Assembly (NCBI GenBank): GCA_913055875.1
Contig: CAJXJY010000009.1
Span: 1 to 64,000, forward strand
From: an uncultured Altererythrobacter sp.
Lineage (GTDB): Bacteria > Pseudomonadota > Alphaproteobacteria > Sphingomonadales > Sphingomonadaceae
Length of the DNA: 64,000 bases
Reading direction: 5' to 3'
Position 1 is the stretch's first letter, and each line of letters begins with the position of its first letter. Positions 28,230-39,602 of the stretch are shown one piece after another. The notes beneath the pieces are model-generated. The model worked only from the letters and a program-made list of their open reading frames with translations. It searched no databases and was not told the origin of the DNA. The position numbers and the translations under genes are program-made.

Positions 28230-28442
28230 ATGAGCAAGATCGAAGACCTCCGCACGAAGACCGACGACCAGCTCGCCGAGCAGCTCACCGAGCTCAAGCG
28301 CGAGCAGTACAACCTCCGCTTCCAGGCGGCGACCAACCAGTTGGAAGCCCCGTCGCGGATCCGCGAAGTCCGCCGCACCATCGCGCAGATCAAGACGCTC
28401 CAGACCGAGCGTTCGAAGACTGCCGAAGGCGCCAAGGCGTAA
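28230..28442 (+). CDS. rpmC: 50S ribosomal protein L29
   Basis: 70 residues; [37 protein letters not shown] and [13 protein letters not shown] match the two-helix L29 fold. Two bases after rplP, with GGAGGG shortly before the ATG. Confidence 0.96.
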   Translation: MSKIEDLRTKTDDQLAEQLTELKREQYNLRFQAATNQLEAPSRIREVRRTIAQIKTLQTERSKTAEGAKA

Positions 28443-28452
28443 GGAGCAGACA

Positions 28453-28752
28453 ATGCCGAAACGTATCCTGATCGGGACTGTCACCTCCGACAAGACCGAC
28501 AAGACCGTCACCGTGCTGGTCGAACGCAAGGTGAAGCACCCGCTCTACGGGAAGATCATCCGCCGTTCGAAGAAGTACCACGCGCACGACGAGAAGAACG
28601 AATACACGCTGGGCGACACCGTCCGGATCGAGGAGACCAAGCCGATCTCCAAGACCAAGACCTGGATCGTGAAGGACCGCGTGCAGGCCGGCGGAACGCA
28701 GGCCGTGGAAGCCGACCTCGAAGTCGAGGCAGCCGCCGCGAGCACGACGTAA
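28453..28752 (+). CDS. rpsQ: 30S ribosomal protein S17
   Basis: 99 residues; [40 protein letters not shown] and [20 protein letters not shown] are typical. A short Ala/Glu-rich C-terminal extension follows. AAGGAG lies before the ATG. Confidence 0.97.
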   Translation: MPKRILIGTVTSDKTDKTVTVLVERKVKHPLYGKIIRRSKKYHAHDEKNEYTLGDTVRIEETKPISKTKTWIVKDRVQAGGTQAVEADLEVEAAAASTT

Positions 28753-28774
28753 GCCGCAACGAGATTTTTGGAAC

Positions 28775-28793
28775 TGCCGGACTCGTTCCGGCA
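28775..28793 (+). repeat. small hairpin between rpsQ and rplN
   Basis: TGCCGG (28775-28780) pairs with CCGGCA (28788-28793) around a seven-base loop in the 66-base spacer. No T-run follows. It may be an RNA processing site or a translational control element; weak evidence. Confidence 0.35.
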
Positions 28794-28818
28794 AGCCGAT
28801 TGAGAAGGAACCGCATCG

Positions 28819-29187
28819 ATGATTCAGATGCAATCTAACCTGGAAGTCGCCGACAATTCCGGCGCGAAGCGCGTCCAGTGCATCAAGGTGCTGGGCGGGT
28901 CGAAGCGCCGGACCGCGTCGGTCGGCGACGTGATCGTGGTTTCCGTCAAGGAAGCCCAGCCGCGCGCCAAGGTCAAGAAGGGCGACGTCCATCGCGCCGT
29001 GATCGTGCGGACGAAGAAGGACGTGCGCCGTCCCGACGGCAGCGTGATCCGCTTCGACAGCAATGCCGCCGTGCTCGTCAACAAGAGCGAAGAGCCGATC
29101 GGCACCCGTATCTTCGGCCCCGTCGTGCGCGAACTGCGCGGCCGCGGCTTCATGAAGATCATCTCGCTCGCACCGGAGGTGCTGTGA
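28819..29187 (+). CDS. rplN: 50S ribosomal protein L14
   Basis: 122 residues; [34 protein letters not shown] and [20 protein letters not shown] are canonical. GAAGGAA precedes the ATG. The stop overlaps the rplX ATG by one base. Confidence 0.98.
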   Translation: MIQMQSNLEVADNSGAKRVQCIKVLGGSKRRTASVGDVIVVSVKEAQPRAKVKKGDVHRAVIVRTKKDVRRPDGSVIRFDSNAAVLVNKSEEPIGTRIFGPVVRELRGRGFMKIISLAPEVL

Positions 29188-29507
29188 TGGCATCCGCTAA
29201 GATCAAGAAGGGCGACGAAGTCGTCGTGCTCTCGGGCAAGGACAAGGGCCGCACCGGCACCGTCCAGCAGGTCATGCCGAAGGAAGGCAAGATCGTGGTC
29301 GAGGGCATCAACGTCGCCGCCCGTCACCGCAAGCCGAGCCAGGCCAACCCGCAGGGTGGCATCGACCGTTTCCCGGCCCCGATGCACATCTCCAAGGTTG
29401 CCGTGGCCGATCCCAAGGACGGCAAGCCGACCCGCGTCCGCTTCGAAGAGAAGGACGGCAAGAAGGTGCGCATCGCCGTCAAATCCGGGGAGACCATCGA
29501 TGGCTGA
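29187..29507 (+). CDS. rplX: 50S ribosomal protein L24
   Basis: 106 residues; [19 protein letters not shown] (KOW motif) and [20 protein letters not shown] are canonical. It initiates 50S assembly at the 5' end of 23S rRNA. Its end overlaps rplE by eight bases. Confidence 0.97.
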   Translation: MASAKIKKGDEVVVLSGKDKGRTGTVQQVMPKEGKIVVEGINVAARHRKPSQANPQGGIDRFPAPMHISKVAVADPKDGKPTRVRFEEKDGKKVRIAVKSGETIDG

Positions 29508-30090
29508 TAAATCCAACGTTACGGCCCCGCGCATGAAGGCGCGCTACGACGAGCAGATCGTCAAGGCGATGACCGAGAAATTCGGTTACAAGAACCGCCT
29601 CGAAGTGCCGCGGATCGCAAAGATCACGCTCAACATGGGCGTGGGCGAGGCGAGCCAGGACAAGAAGAAGGTCCAGACCGCCGCCGAGGAAATGGCGCTG
29701 ATCGCCGGCCAGAAGCCGGTCATCACCAAGGCGAAGAAGTCGATCGCCCAGTTCAAGCTGCGCGAAGGCATGCCGATCGGTGCGAAGGTAACGCTTCGCC
29801 GCGACCGGATGTACGAATTCCTCGATCGCCTCGTGACGATCGCGATGCCCCGCATCCGCGACTTCCGCGGCCTCAACCCGCGTTCCTTCGACGGCCGTGG
29901 CAACTACGCCATGGGCCTCAAGGAGCAGATCGTCTTCCCCGAGATCTCCTACGACAAGATCGAGAAGGTCCGGGGCATGGACATCATCGTGACCACCACG
30001 GCGAACACCGACGAAGAGGCGCGCGAGCTCCTCAAGCTGTTCGGTTTCCCGTTCCCGGCCGAAGCGTCGGAAGAGAAGGAGGCGGCGTAA
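29500..30090 (+). CDS. rplE: 50S ribosomal protein L5
   Basis: 196 residues; [38 protein letters not shown] and [12 protein letters not shown]-like (here [20 protein letters not shown], shortened) blocks are canonical; the C-terminus carries a short acidic tail (EASEEKEAA). It binds 5S rRNA. Start chosen at the MADKSN Met that overlaps the rplX end by eight bases. Confidence 0.97.
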   Translation: MADKSNVTAPRMKARYDEQIVKAMTEKFGYKNRLEVPRIAKITLNMGVGEASQDKKKVQTAAEEMALIAGQKPVITKAKKSIAQFKLREGMPIGAKVTLRRDRMYEFLDRLVTIAMPRIRDFRGLNPRSFDGRGNYAMGLKEQIVFPEISYDKIEKVRGMDIIVTTTANTDEEARELLKLFGFPFPAEASEEKEAA

Positions 30091-30116
30091 GCCGCTAGCA
30101 GAGGAACTTAAGTCCA

Positions 30117-30422
30117 ATGGCGAAACTGAGTTCGATCAACAAGAACGAGCGTCGCAAGAAGCTCGTCAAGAAGTATGCCGCGAAGTACGCCAGGCTGAAG
30201 GCGATTGCGGATGACGAATCGCTCGACGACGGCGAGCGTCTCATCGCGCGCCTGAAGATGGCGGAAATTCCGCGCAACGCGAACCCGACCCGCGTGCGCA
30301 ACCGCTGCTCCACCACCGGCCGCCCGCGCGGCTATTACCGCAAGTTCGGTCTCAACCGCATCGAACTGCGCGATCTCGGCAACAAGGGCCTGATTCCGGG
30401 CCTGACCAAGTCGAGCTGGTGA
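30117..30422 (+). CDS. rpsN: 30S ribosomal protein S14, zinc-free form
   Basis: 101 residues. It lacks the two CxxC pairs of the short zinc-binding S14; instead it has [20 protein letters not shown] (20 residues) and ends [11 protein letters not shown], typical of the long zinc-independent form. Ribosome assembly at this site therefore does not depend on zinc. Confidence 0.97.
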   Translation: MAKLSSINKNERRKKLVKKYAAKYARLKAIADDESLDDGERLIARLKMAEIPRNANPTRVRNRCSTTGRPRGYYRKFGLNRIELRDLGNKGLIPGLTKSSW

Positions 30423-30433
30423 GGATTAGATAG

Positions 30434-30829
30434 ATGGCAATGACCGATCCCCTGGGTGACATGCTCACCCGTATCCGCAACGGCCAGCAGGCGAAGAAGG
30501 ATTCCGTCCTTTCGCCGGCGTCCAAGCTGCGTGCGAACGTGCTCGAAGTGCTCCAGCGCGAAGGCTACATCCGTGGCTATTCCGAGGACGAGAGCGGCAA
30601 GCACAAGGCGCTGCGGATCGAACTGAAATATTTCGAAGGCGAGCCCGCGATCAAGCACCTCGCCCGTATCTCCAAGCCGGGCCGGCGCGTCTATTCGGGG
30701 TCGAAGGACCTCCCGACCGTGCGCAACGGCCTCGGCATCACCATCGTCTCGACCCCGCGGGGCGTGCTGTCGGACAACGAAGCGCGCACCGAGAATGTCG
30801 GCGGCGAAGTGCTGGCGGAGGTGTTCTGA
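30434..30829 (+). CDS. rpsH: 30S ribosomal protein S8
   Basis: 131 residues; [35 protein letters not shown] and the C-terminal [18 protein letters not shown]. In E. coli S8 is the translational repressor of the spc operon. Its stop shares one base with the rplF ATG. Confidence 0.98.
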   Translation: MAMTDPLGDMLTRIRNGQQAKKDSVLSPASKLRANVLEVLQREGYIRGYSEDESGKHKALRIELKYFEGEPAIKHLARISKPGRRVYSGSKDLPTVRNGLGITIVSTPRGVLSDNEARTENVGGEVLAEVF

Positions 30830-31362
30830 TGAGCCGCATCGGCAAGAAGCCGGTGGCGATCCCGAGCGGGGTCACCGCCAATATCGAAGGCGACACGCTG
30901 TCGGTGAAGGGGCCGAAAGGCACCCTGACCATGGGGCTGTCCGACCTCGTCGAGTACAAGGTGGAAGACGGCGAGATCTCGATCAAGCCGGCCAACGACA
31001 CGCGAAACGCCCGCAACCACTGGGGCATGCAGCGCACGCTGGTGTCGAACTTGGTCGAAGGCGTAACCGAAGGGTTCTCGAAGACGCTCGAGATTTCGGG
31101 CGTCGGCTATCGTGCGCAGGCGCAGGGCAAGAAGCTCAAGCTGCAGCTCGGCTATTCGCACGATGTCGATATCGACGTGCCCGAAGGCATCGAAGTGAAG
31201 ACTCCCGACCAGACCACGGTCGAGATCAGCGGGATCGACAAGCAGGCCGTCGGCCAGCTCGCCGCCGAAATCCGCCGCTGGCGCAAGCCCGAACCCTACA
31301 AGGGCAAGGGCATCAAGTATCGCGGCGAATACGTCTTCCGCAAGGAAGGGAAGAAGAAGTAA
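30829..31362 (+). CDS. rplF: 50S ribosomal protein L6
   Basis: 177 residues; [37 protein letters not shown]-like ([20 protein letters not shown]) and the C-terminal [20 protein letters not shown] are canonical. One-base overlap with rpsH and a one-base gap to rplR. Confidence 0.98.
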   Translation: MSRIGKKPVAIPSGVTANIEGDTLSVKGPKGTLTMGLSDLVEYKVEDGEISIKPANDTRNARNHWGMQRTLVSNLVEGVTEGFSKTLEISGVGYRAQAQGKKLKLQLGYSHDVDIDVPEGIEVKTPDQTTVEISGIDKQAVGQLAAEIRRWRKPEPYKGKGIKYRGEYVFRKEGKKK

Positions 31363-31363
31363 G

Positions 31364-31708
31364 ATGGCCAAGCTTTCCCTGTTCGAACGCCGCCGCCGCC
31401 GTGTCCGCACGGCGCTGCGCAACCGCGCCGGCGACCGCCCGCGCCTGTCGGTGCACCGCACCGGCAAGCACATCTATGCCCAGATCATCGACGACAAGGA
31501 CGGCAAGACGCTGGCCGCTGCGTCGACGCTGGGCGGCAAGTCTTCGGGCGCCAATGTCGATGCCGCCAAGCAGGTTGGCAGCGACATCGCCGCGGCGGCC
31601 AAGAAGGCCGGCGTTAGCTCCGTCGTGTTCGATCGCGGCGGGTTCCTGTTTCACGGCCGCGTCAAGGCGCTGGCCGACGCCGCCCGCGAAGGCGGGCTGG
31701 AGTTCTGA
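31364..31708 (+). CDS. rplR: 50S ribosomal protein L18
   Basis: 114 residues; [35 protein letters not shown] and the C-terminal [20 protein letters not shown] are canonical. It binds 5S rRNA with L5. Two bases before rpsE. Confidence 0.97.
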   Translation: MAKLSLFERRRRRVRTALRNRAGDRPRLSVHRTGKHIYAQIIDDKDGKTLAAASTLGGKSSGANVDAAKQVGSDIAAAAKKAGVSSVVFDRGGFLFHGRVKALADAAREGGLEF

Positions 31709-31710
31709 TC

Positions 31711-32733
31711 ATGGCTGACAAGAAAACCGAAGATAAGGCCGCCGAGGCGAAGGACGCCAAGGTCGAGGACGCGAAGGTCGAAGAGACCAAGGCGGAAGAG
31801 ACCAAGGCCGAAGCGAAAGCCGACGACAAGAAGGCCGCGGCCAAGACCGACCCCAAGGCGGACGCCAAGTCCGATGGGGCGAAGCCCGCCGCCGAAGCCG
31901 AGAAGGCCGAGGAAGCGGCTGCGCCCGAAGGCCCCGCCGAAACGCTCGAAGTCGCCAAGGCGAAAGCCGATTCCGGCGTGGTCGAGGCCGAATCCGGCCC
32001 CACTGTCGCCAAGGAAGAGCCCGCTGTGGCCGACACCCCGTCCGAAGCCGCCGACAACCAGTCGCCGGCGCAGGGCGCCGAAGGCCAGCCGCGCGAGCGG
32101 CAGGGCCGTGGCCGTGGCGGCCGCGACAACAATCGTGGCGGCGGACGTGGCCGTGGCGGTCGCGACAATCGCCGTGGCGGTCGGCGCGAAGAGGAAGACG
32201 ACGGCATCATCGAGAAGCTCGTCCACATCAACCGCGTCAGCAAGACGGTGAAGGGCGGCAAGCGCTTCGGTTTCGCGGCGCTGGTCGTGGTGGGCGACGG
32301 GTCGGGCCGGGTCGGTTTCGGCCACGGCAAGGCGCGCGAAGTGCCCGAAGCGATCAGCAAGGCTTCGGCCGCTGCGCGCAAGAAGATGATTCGCGTCCCG
32401 CTCAAGGAAGGCCGCACGCTGCACCATGACGGCAACGGCCGTTTCGGTGCCGGCAAAGTCACCGTCCGCACCGCGCCTCCGGGTACCGGCATCATCGCCG
32501 GCGGTCCGATGCGCGCCGTGTTCGAGAGCCTCGGCGTCGCCGACGTGGTGACCAAGTCGGTCGGCACCTCGAACCCCTACAACATGATCCGCGCCACTTT
32601 CGACGCGCTGACCGACCAGACTTCGCCGAAGTCGGTCGCCCAGCGCCGCGGCAAGAAGGTCGCCGACCTGCTCGGCCGCGGTGGCGCCAGCGAGGCGGAG
32701 GCGGAAGCCGACGCCGCGGCGGTAGTGGAGTAA
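31711..32733 (+). CDS. rpsE: 30S ribosomal protein S5 with very long N-terminal extension
   Basis: 340 residues, about twice a standard S5. The canonical domain begins near residue 165 ([20 protein letters not shown]) and includes [19 protein letters not shown]-like and [19 protein letters not shown] blocks. Residues 1-128 are Ala/Lys/Glu repeats ([16 protein letters not shown]). Residues 129-159 form an Arg-Gly box ([20 protein letters not shown]). The ATG two bases after rplR with a GGAG nearby supports translation of the extension. Arg-Gly boxes bind RNA; a role for the extension is unknown. Confidence 0.95.
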   Translation: MADKKTEDKAAEAKDAKVEDAKVEETKAEETKAEAKADDKKAAAKTDPKADAKSDGAKPAAEAEKAEEAAAPEGPAETLEVAKAKADSGVVEAESGPTVAKEEPAVADTPSEAADNQSPAQGAEGQPRERQGRGRGGRDNNRGGGRGRGGRDNRRGGRREEEDDGIIEKLVHINRVSKTVKGGKRFGFAALVVVGDGSGRVGFGHGKAREVPEAISKASAAARKKMIRVPLKEGRTLHHDGNGRFGAGKVTVRTAPPGTGIIAGGPMRAVFESLGVADVVTKSVGTSNPYNMIRATFDALTDQTSPKSVAQRRGKKVADLLGRGGASEAEAEADAAAVVE

Positions 32734-32738
32734 TTCCG

Positions 32739-32924
32739 ATGGCCGAAAAGAAAACCATCAAGATCAAGCAGACCGGATCGCCGCTGCGCCGGCCCGAGAG
32801 CCAGCGCAAGATCCTGGTCGGGCTGGGCCTGAACAAGATGCACAAGGTGGTCACCCGCCAGGACACCCCCGAGGTGCGCGGCGCGATCGCCAAGATCCCG
32901 CATCTGGTGACGGTGGTGGAATAA
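32739..32924 (+). CDS. rpmD: 50S ribosomal protein L30
   Basis: 61 residues; [40 protein letters not shown] and IPHLVTVVE are canonical for the small bacterial L30. Five bases after rpsE; followed by a type C REP-like pair before rplO. Confidence 0.96.
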   Translation: MAEKKTIKIKQTGSPLRRPESQRKILVGLGLNKMHKVVTRQDTPEVRGAIAKIPHLVTVVE

Positions 32925-32930
32925 GAACGA

Positions 32931-33007
32931 GCCCCCGCGAAGGCGGGGGCCTCAGGCAGCGGGCGAAACGCCTGTGGCCTGAGATCCCCGCCTTCGCGGG
33001 GATTCAC
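32931..33007. repeat. REP-like pair, type C
   Basis: GCCCCCGCGAAGGCGGGGGC plus CTCAGGC (32931-32957) faces GCCTGAGATCCCCGCCTTCG...TCAC (32977-33007). CTCAGGC and GCCTGAG also pair, giving a nested inner stem. Located between rpmD and rplO. Confidence 0.85.
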
Positions 33008-33045
33008 AACATCAGCGCGAACAAAGCGAAAGCGAGTGCAAGACT

Positions 33046-33570
33046 ATGAAACTCAACGATCTCCGTGACAACGAAGGCGCCCGCAAGGGGCGCATGCGCG
33101 TCGGCCGTGGCATCGGCTCGGGCAAGGGCAAGACCGGCGGCCGCGGCCAGAAGGGCCAGAAGAGCCGTTCGGGCGTCGCCATCAAGGGCTTCGAAGGCGG
33201 CCAGATGCCGCTCCACATGCGCCTGCCCAAGCGCGGCTTCAACAACCCGTTCGGCAAGGACTTCGCCGAGGTCAACATCGGCATGGTCCAGAAGTTTATC
33301 GACGCCAAGAAGATCGACGCCAAGAAGACGGTCGATCACGACGCGCTCAAGGCGGCCGGCCTCGCGCGCGGCGGCAAGGACGGCGTCCGCCTGCTCGGCA
33401 AGGGCGAGTTGAAGGCCAAGGTCCAGTTCAAGGTCGCCGGCGCGTCGAAGGGCGCGATCGAGGCGGTCGAGAAGGCCGGCGGTTCGGTCGAAGTGACCGC
33501 TCCGAAGCCTGCCCCGAGCAAAGCCGAGGGGAAGGCCGCCGCCGAAGGCGACAAGGCCGAAGCCAAGTAA
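33046..33570 (+). CDS. rplO: 50S ribosomal protein L15
   Basis: 174 residues; [37 protein letters not shown] and [20 protein letters not shown] are canonical. The C-terminus has a short Ala/Glu/Lys-rich tail beyond the usual end. REP-like pairs flank both sides, separating it from rpmD and secY. Confidence 0.97.
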   Translation: MKLNDLRDNEGARKGRMRVGRGIGSGKGKTGGRGQKGQKSRSGVAIKGFEGGQMPLHMRLPKRGFNNPFGKDFAEVNIGMVQKFIDAKKIDAKKTVDHDALKAAGLARGGKDGVRLLGKGELKAKVQFKVAGASKGAIEAVEKAGGSVEVTAPKPAPSKAEGKAAAEGDKAEAK

Positions 33571-33576
33571 TCATCC

Positions 33577-33658
33577 GTCATCCCGGACTTGATCCGGGAT
33601 CTTTTGCCGCCGGCGTTTCGCTTGCGGAGAGAGATCCCGGCTCGGGGGCCGGGATGAC
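33577..33658. repeat. REP-like pair, type A
   Basis: GTCATCCCGGACTTGATCCG...ATCT (33577-33602) with inverted GAGATCCCGGCTCGGGGGCC...GATGAC (33631-33658) in the rplO-secY spacer. Confidence 0.85.
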
Positions 33659-33755
33659 GAAAAATCGGGACAGCGTTCGACAATCGCCGAACCCGTCCCT
33701 ATCTAGCCTCCTGTGCCGGGAGGGACCGGCGACAAGTCAGGATTGAACCGTTCCG

Positions 33756-35120
33756 ATGGCATCACGCGCCGACAGTTTCGCGAGCAATCTCAGCCTCGCC
33801 AATTTTTCCAAGGCCACCGAGCTCAAGAACCGTATCTGGTTCACGATCGGGGCGCTGATCGTGTTCCGTTTCCTCAGCTTCGTTCCGCTCCCGGGCGTGA
33901 ACCCGCTGATCCTCGAAACGCTCTACTCGCAGACGCGCGGCGGCATTCTCGACATGTTCAACATGTTCTCGGGCGGTTCGCTCGAGCGCATGAGCCTGAT
34001 CGCTCTCGGCGTGATGCCCTACATCACCGCCTCGATCGTCATCCAGATGGCGGCCGCGCTGCACCCGGCGCTCGCCGCGCTCAAGAAGGAAGGCGCGACC
34101 GGGCGGCAGAAGCTCAACCAGTATACCCGCTACGGCACCGTGTTCCTGTGCATCATCCAGGGCTGGTTCCTCGCCTCGGGCCTCGAGGCCTACGGCGCGC
34201 AGAGCGGGCTGCAGGCGGTGGTCGATCCGGGCTACATGTTCCGCATCGGCGCGGTCATCAGCCTCGTCGGCGGGACCATGTTCCTGCTGTGGCTGGGCGA
34301 GCAGATCACCAGCCGCGGGATCGGCAACGGCGTGTCGCTGATCATCATGGCGGGCATCGTCGCCCAGTTCCCCAGCTTCGTGTCGAACATGTTCAGCGGC
34401 TACACCGAGGGTTCGATCGGCGCCGCGCTGGTGCTCGGCTTTGCCGCCATGATCGTTATCCTGATCCTGATCATCTGCTTCATGGAACGCGCCCAGCGGC
34501 GGCTGCTGATCCAGTATCCCAAGCGCGCGACGCAGCGCGGCATGATGCAGGCGGATCGCTCGCACCTGCCGCTGAAGCTCAACACCGCGGGCGTGATCCC
34601 GCCGATCTTCGCCAGCTCGCTGCTGTTGCTGCCGCTGACGATCAGCCAGTTCGCGGGCAATTCGATCAGCACCGACAGCACCGCCGGCGGCTTCATCCAG
34701 ACGCTGAACTTCTACCTCACGCCGGGGCAGCCGCTCTATCTCGCGCTCTATGCCGCTGGCATCATGTTCTTCGCCTTCTTCTACACAGCGGTGGTGTTCA
34801 ACCCGGAAGAGACCGCCGACAACCTCAAGAAGAACGGCGGCTTCATTCCCGGCATCCGTCCGGGCCGGCGGACCGAGGAATATCTCGACTACGTCCTCAC
34901 CCGCATCACGGTGATCGGCGCGATCTACCTGACGCTGGTCTGCGTCATTCCCGAATACGTCATCCGCCAGACGGGCATTCCGCTGTTCCTCGGCGGCACC
35001 AGCCTGCTGATCGTGGTCAACGTCACCGTCGACACGATCAGCCAGATCCAGTCGCACCTGCTGGCGCACCAGTATGGCGACCTGATCAAGAAGGCGAAAC
35101 TGAAGGGCCGCATGCGCTGA
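33756..35120 (+). CDS. secY: protein translocase subunit SecY
   Basis: 454 residues with about ten membrane helices. N-terminal ELKNRIWFTIGALIVFRFLS, plug region GGILDMFNMFSGGSLERMSL, TSRGIGNGVSLIIMAGI and the cytoplasmic loop GGFIPGIRPGRRTEEYLDYV are all typical. It is the central channel of the Sec translocon in the inner membrane. The preceding 185-base spacer contains a REP pair and a weak promoter-like TTCGAC/TATCTA (33676-33705), so secY-adk may have its own promoter. Confidence 0.97.
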   Translation: MASRADSFASNLSLANFSKATELKNRIWFTIGALIVFRFLSFVPLPGVNPLILETLYSQTRGGILDMFNMFSGGSLERMSLIALGVMPYITASIVIQMAAALHPALAALKKEGATGRQKLNQYTRYGTVFLCIIQGWFLASGLEAYGAQSGLQAVVDPGYMFRIGAVISLVGGTMFLLWLGEQITSRGIGNGVSLIIMAGIVAQFPSFVSNMFSGYTEGSIGAALVLGFAAMIVILILIICFMERAQRRLLIQYPKRATQRGMMQADRSHLPLKLNTAGVIPPIFASSLLLLPLTISQFAGNSISTDSTAGGFIQTLNFYLTPGQPLYLALYAAGIMFFAFFYTAVVFNPEETADNLKKNGGFIPGIRPGRRTEEYLDYVLTRITVIGAIYLTLVCVIPEYVIRQTGIPLFLGGTSLLIVVNVTVDTISQIQSHLLAHQYGDLIKKAKLKGRMR

Positions 35121-35152
35121 CGCGCCGCGCTGGGTTGAAGGGGACAAGCGCC

Positions 35153-35797
35153 GTGAACATCATTCTGTTGGGACCTCCGGGCGCGGGCAAGGGCACGCAA
35201 TCGGCGAACCTCGTCGAGCATCACGGCATGCGCCAGCTCTCCACCGGCGACATGCTGCGCGCCGCGGTCAAGGCGCGCACGCCGGTCGGGATCAGGGCCA
35301 AGGAAGTGATGGATCGCGGCGAACTGGTCTCGGACGAGATCGTCTCCGCGCTGATCGATGCCGAGCTGACCGCGATGGCGCCCGAAACCGGCGCGATCTT
35401 CGACGGCTATCCGCGCACCGAGGCGCAGGCCAAATCGCTCGACGAGATTCTCGCGAAGCACGCGCGACAGCTCGACCACGTGATCGAACTCGAAGTCAAC
35501 GAGGACGCGCTGGTCGACCGCATCACCGGCCGCTTCACCTGCGCCAAGTGCGGCGAGGGCTATCACGACCGCCACAAGCTGCCCGAGCAAGAGGGCGTAT
35601 GCGACAAGTGCGGCTCGACCGAGTTCAAGCGCCGCCCCGACGACAACGAGGACACCGTCCGCACGAGAATGCAGGAATACCGCGCCAAGACCGCGCCGAT
35701 CCTGCCGCTCTACGAATCGCGCGGCATCGTGCGCAAGGTCGACGGGATGGCCGGCATCGACGACGTCACCCACGCGATCGACGCGATCCTGACCTGA
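35153..35797 (+). CDS. adk: adenylate kinase, zinc-lid form
   Basis: 214 residues with a GTG start (35153-35155). P-loop GPPGAGKGT (7-15), STGDMLRAAVKARTPVG and FDGYPRTEAQA are present. The long LID carries four cysteines, CAKC...CDKC, a structural zinc site as in Gram-positive-type enzymes. It interconverts ATP, ADP and AMP. The secY-adk coupling is common. GGGGACAAG lies upstream of the GTG; no other start preserves the P-loop. Confidence 0.96.
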   Translation: MNIILLGPPGAGKGTQSANLVEHHGMRQLSTGDMLRAAVKARTPVGIRAKEVMDRGELVSDEIVSALIDAELTAMAPETGAIFDGYPRTEAQAKSLDEILAKHARQLDHVIELEVNEDALVDRITGRFTCAKCGEGYHDRHKLPEQEGVCDKCGSTEFKRRPDDNEDTVRTRMQEYRAKTAPILPLYESRGIVRKVDGMAGIDDVTHAIDAILT

Positions 35798-35843
35798 TCC
35801 GGCGGGTCCTTGTCGCCGCCGTGCCAAACGCTACAAGGGCGCC

Positions 35844-36569
35844 ATGATCAGATCATCCCAATTCGCAATCGTTGCCGCGCTGATGCTCGGCGTTCCCCTG
35901 TCCGCTCCGCTTTCGGCCGAAGTCGTCGAGGAAAGCGACAGCGGCTTCACCACGCGCGACAGCGCAGTCGTTTCGGCAGCGCCCTACGATGTGTGGCAGG
36001 CGCTTATCGCTCCCGGCGGGTGGTGGAACGATGGCCACACCTGGTCGGGCGATGCCGGGAACATGTATATCAGCGCGCAGGCGAATGGCTGCTTTTGCGA
36101 ATTGCTGCCCGAATTGCGGAACGCGCCGCAGGGAGTGAGGCGCGGCAGTTCGCGTCATATGACCGTGCTGCTGGCGGACCCGCCCAAGGCGTTGCGCATG
36201 CGCGGCGGGCTCGGTCCGCTCCAGAGCGAACCGGTCGACGGCGTGTTGACCGTCACCATCGCCGAAGAGGACGACGGCACGCGGATCGTGTGGGAATATG
36301 TCGTCGGCGGGCATTTCCGCTACGAGGTGCCGGTCATCAGCAAGGCGGTCGACGGGGTCATGAGCCAGCAGCTGAACGGACTGGCGACGAAGCTCGGCCG
36401 TGTCGATACCGACGAAGCCGGGGACGCCGATGAACCGGCCGACGAGGAAATGCCCGGGGAAGCGCCCGGGGAAACCGCAGCGGCCGACGACGAGGGCGAA
36501 GCAGCCGGCGAAGCGCCGCGGATCTCGGTCGACGAGGCTTTTACCGATCTGGCCGACGACGACGAATAA
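35844..36569 (+). CDS. exported SRPBCC-domain protein
   Basis: 241 residues: signal peptide (about 1-25, ending SAPLSAE), then an SRPBCC/START-like fold (SAVVSAAPYDVWQALIAPGG, GTRIVWEYVVGGHFRY) and a strongly acidic C-terminal tail of about 50 residues (Glu/Asp/Ala). SRPBCC domains hold hydrophobic ligands; this one should act in the periplasm. Ligand unknown. First of three unrelated genes separating adk from the alpha operon. A 7-bp hairpin (36568-36584) overlaps its stop codon. Confidence 0.75.
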   Translation: MIRSSQFAIVAALMLGVPLSAPLSAEVVEESDSGFTTRDSAVVSAAPYDVWQALIAPGGWWNDGHTWSGDAGNMYISAQANGCFCELLPELRNAPQGVRRGSSRHMTVLLADPPKALRMRGGLGPLQSEPVDGVLTVTIAEEDDGTRIVWEYVVGGHFRYEVPVISKAVDGVMSQQLNGLATKLGRVDTDEAGDADEPADEEMPGEAPGETAAADDEGEAAGEAPRISVDEAFTDLADDDE

Positions 36570-36584
36570 GCGCCTTTGGCGCTT
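36568..36584 (+). terminator. weak hairpin at the end of the SRPBCC gene
   Basis: AAGCGCC pairs with GGCGCTT around TTT, overlapping the last bases of the stop codon. No T-run follows, so termination would depend on other factors. Confidence 0.35.
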
Positions 36585-36701
36585 CACCGAACGTCGCTAG
36601 GATATCGCCATATTCATGGCAGGACGCGAGTCGCACTCGCGCCGCGTACAGGGTCGCTCTCGCCGGTCGCATGGCCGGTGCCGCTTTGAGGAGGGACGAC
36701 C

Positions 36702-38063
<1,362 letters not shown>

Positions 38064-38193
38064 CGCCGTTTTCAGCGAAGCCGAAGCAGATGCGGCGCCG
38101 GCCCGGCAAAGCTCAAAGTCCCTCTAACAGGGTTTGTAAATTGACCTTTGCCCGCCCGAGGCGTCTCCTTGCCGTCGCGAAAAGGGAACTTCG

Positions 38194-39468
38194 ATGAGCA
38201 AGGCGTTCCAGGCAATCGTGCTGATCCCGGCGGTATTCATCATCGGCGCGCTGGCGTTCAATTCGACCCAGGCGCAGGTGACCGAATCCGGGCTGAGCTG
38301 CAGCGACGCGCACGAATACATGGTCGCGCAGATCGATGCCGGGGTCGACATGTTCCAGGTCTTCGAACGCGACGAACTGGTCTGGTATCTGGAAACGAGC
38401 CAGAACGGCGTCGCCAATTGCGCGCCGGTGCCGGCCAACCTTGCCGCGCGCTATCGCGGCCTGCCGCTGCCGAACCCCGAGCACAAGCGCATGACCTGCC
38501 ATCTCGCCGCCGACTACGTGCTCTACAAATACGGTCTCGACGATATTAGCGAATTCTGGGACGACGACCTCGCTTGGTTCGGAGACTATTACAACGGATT
38601 CGAGAACGGCCGCCGCTGCGAGGAGCCGACCGACCACCTCAAGATGCTCGCCAAGGGCTGGTCGCTGCGCGCGCAAGGCTTCGGCAACGAGCTCCTGACC
38701 ATGGTCGAGACCATGGACGACGGTGATGCGGCGCTGGAGATCGCGATCGTGTTTCTCGAAGAGGGACAGCCCGACCAGGGCCTGCCCTATCTGTGGCGGG
38801 CGGCCGAGCTCGGCAGTCCGTGGGCCTATATGCAGATCGCGGCGCAGTATCGCGAAGGCACCGTGCTCGAACAGGATGCCGCAAAGAGTCACGAATACAC
38901 GCTCAAGGCGGCCGAAGCGGGTCTCGCTTGGGGGATGGTCGCGGCGGGCCGGGACTTCGAGACCGGTTACGGGACCAGGCAGGATCACGCCAAGGCGCTC
39001 GAATGGTATCGCCGCGGGGCCAGCCAGGGGAACCTATCCGCCGTCGCGCTCGCGGCCAACCTCATCTATTCCGGCAAGGGCAAGGTCGACCGCGACGAGG
39101 AACTCGCCTTCGACCTGTTGCGGACCGCCGCAGGCACGGGCGACACCAATGCGATGGTGATGCTGGGCGGCATGCTGCTCGACGAGGGCAACGGCATCCG
39201 GCACGAGGACGAGGCGTTCGACTGGCTCTACGTCGCGCGATCGCGCGGCAGCGTGCTGGCGGCCGATTTCCTCGACAAATACGAGGACCGGGTGCGCGGG
39301 CGCTATGCCAGCGTTCGCGCCGCCCGCGAGCGCGCGATGAACCGCAAGCCGCTGGTCTGCAACAAGACCGTGAATCACTGCGTGAACTATGTCCCGGCGT
39401 CGGGCGGCACGGGGCGCAGGATCTGCAATAGCGGCCGCGACTGGTGGGGCTGTTCGGGCGGTTACTGA
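38194..39468 (+). CDS. exported Sel1-repeat (TPR-like) protein
   Basis: 424 residues. N-terminal signal (about 1-28). From about 205 to 370 there are at least four Sel1-like repeats: GSPWAYMQIAAQYREGTVLE, GLAWGMVAAGRDFETGYGTR, GNLSAVALAANLIYSGKGKV and DTNAMVMLGGMLLDEGNGIR. The C-terminus has several cysteines (CNKTVNHCVNY, CNSGRDWWGCSGGY), possibly disulfide-bonded. Such proteins are usually periplasmic or outer-membrane adaptors. Partners unknown; no operon neighbours. Confidence 0.78.
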   Translation: MSKAFQAIVLIPAVFIIGALAFNSTQAQVTESGLSCSDAHEYMVAQIDAGVDMFQVFERDELVWYLETSQNGVANCAPVPANLAARYRGLPLPNPEHKRMTCHLAADYVLYKYGLDDISEFWDDDLAWFGDYYNGFENGRRCEEPTDHLKMLAKGWSLRAQGFGNELLTMVETMDDGDAALEIAIVFLEEGQPDQGLPYLWRAAELGSPWAYMQIAAQYREGTVLEQDAAKSHEYTLKAAEAGLAWGMVAAGRDFETGYGTRQDHAKALEWYRRGASQGNLSAVALAANLIYSGKGKVDRDEELAFDLLRTAAGTGDTNAMVMLGGMLLDEGNGIRHEDEAFDWLYVARSRGSVLAADFLDKYEDRVRGRYASVRAARERAMNRKPLVCNKTVNHCVNYVPASGGTGRRICNSGRDWWGCSGGY

Positions 39469-39511
39469 CCGCCGCTCCGCACCGGCCTGCCGGCGCGCGC
39501 AGTGTCGGGTT

Positions 39512-39539
39512 TTGACAAGCCGTTCGGCATGTGTAGGAT
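39512..39539 (+). promoter_or_regulatory. promoter P1 of rpsM operon
   Basis: TTGACA (39512-39517), 16-base spacer, TAGGAT (39534-39539). Perfect -35 and near-consensus -10 for a sigma-70-type promoter. Confidence 0.65.
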
Positions 39540-39602
39540 GCCTTGCATTCACCGGCTCGCCACCCATATGGGCGGCGTCGCTGGTTGTGCGCGCTTCTAC
39601 GG

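Noticed and set aside
33713-35797. Single 694-codon frame running from the secY leader into adk
   Set aside because: Through secY it is an out-of-frame reading; only the last part (35153-35797) is real, with a GTG start and adenylate kinase motifs.
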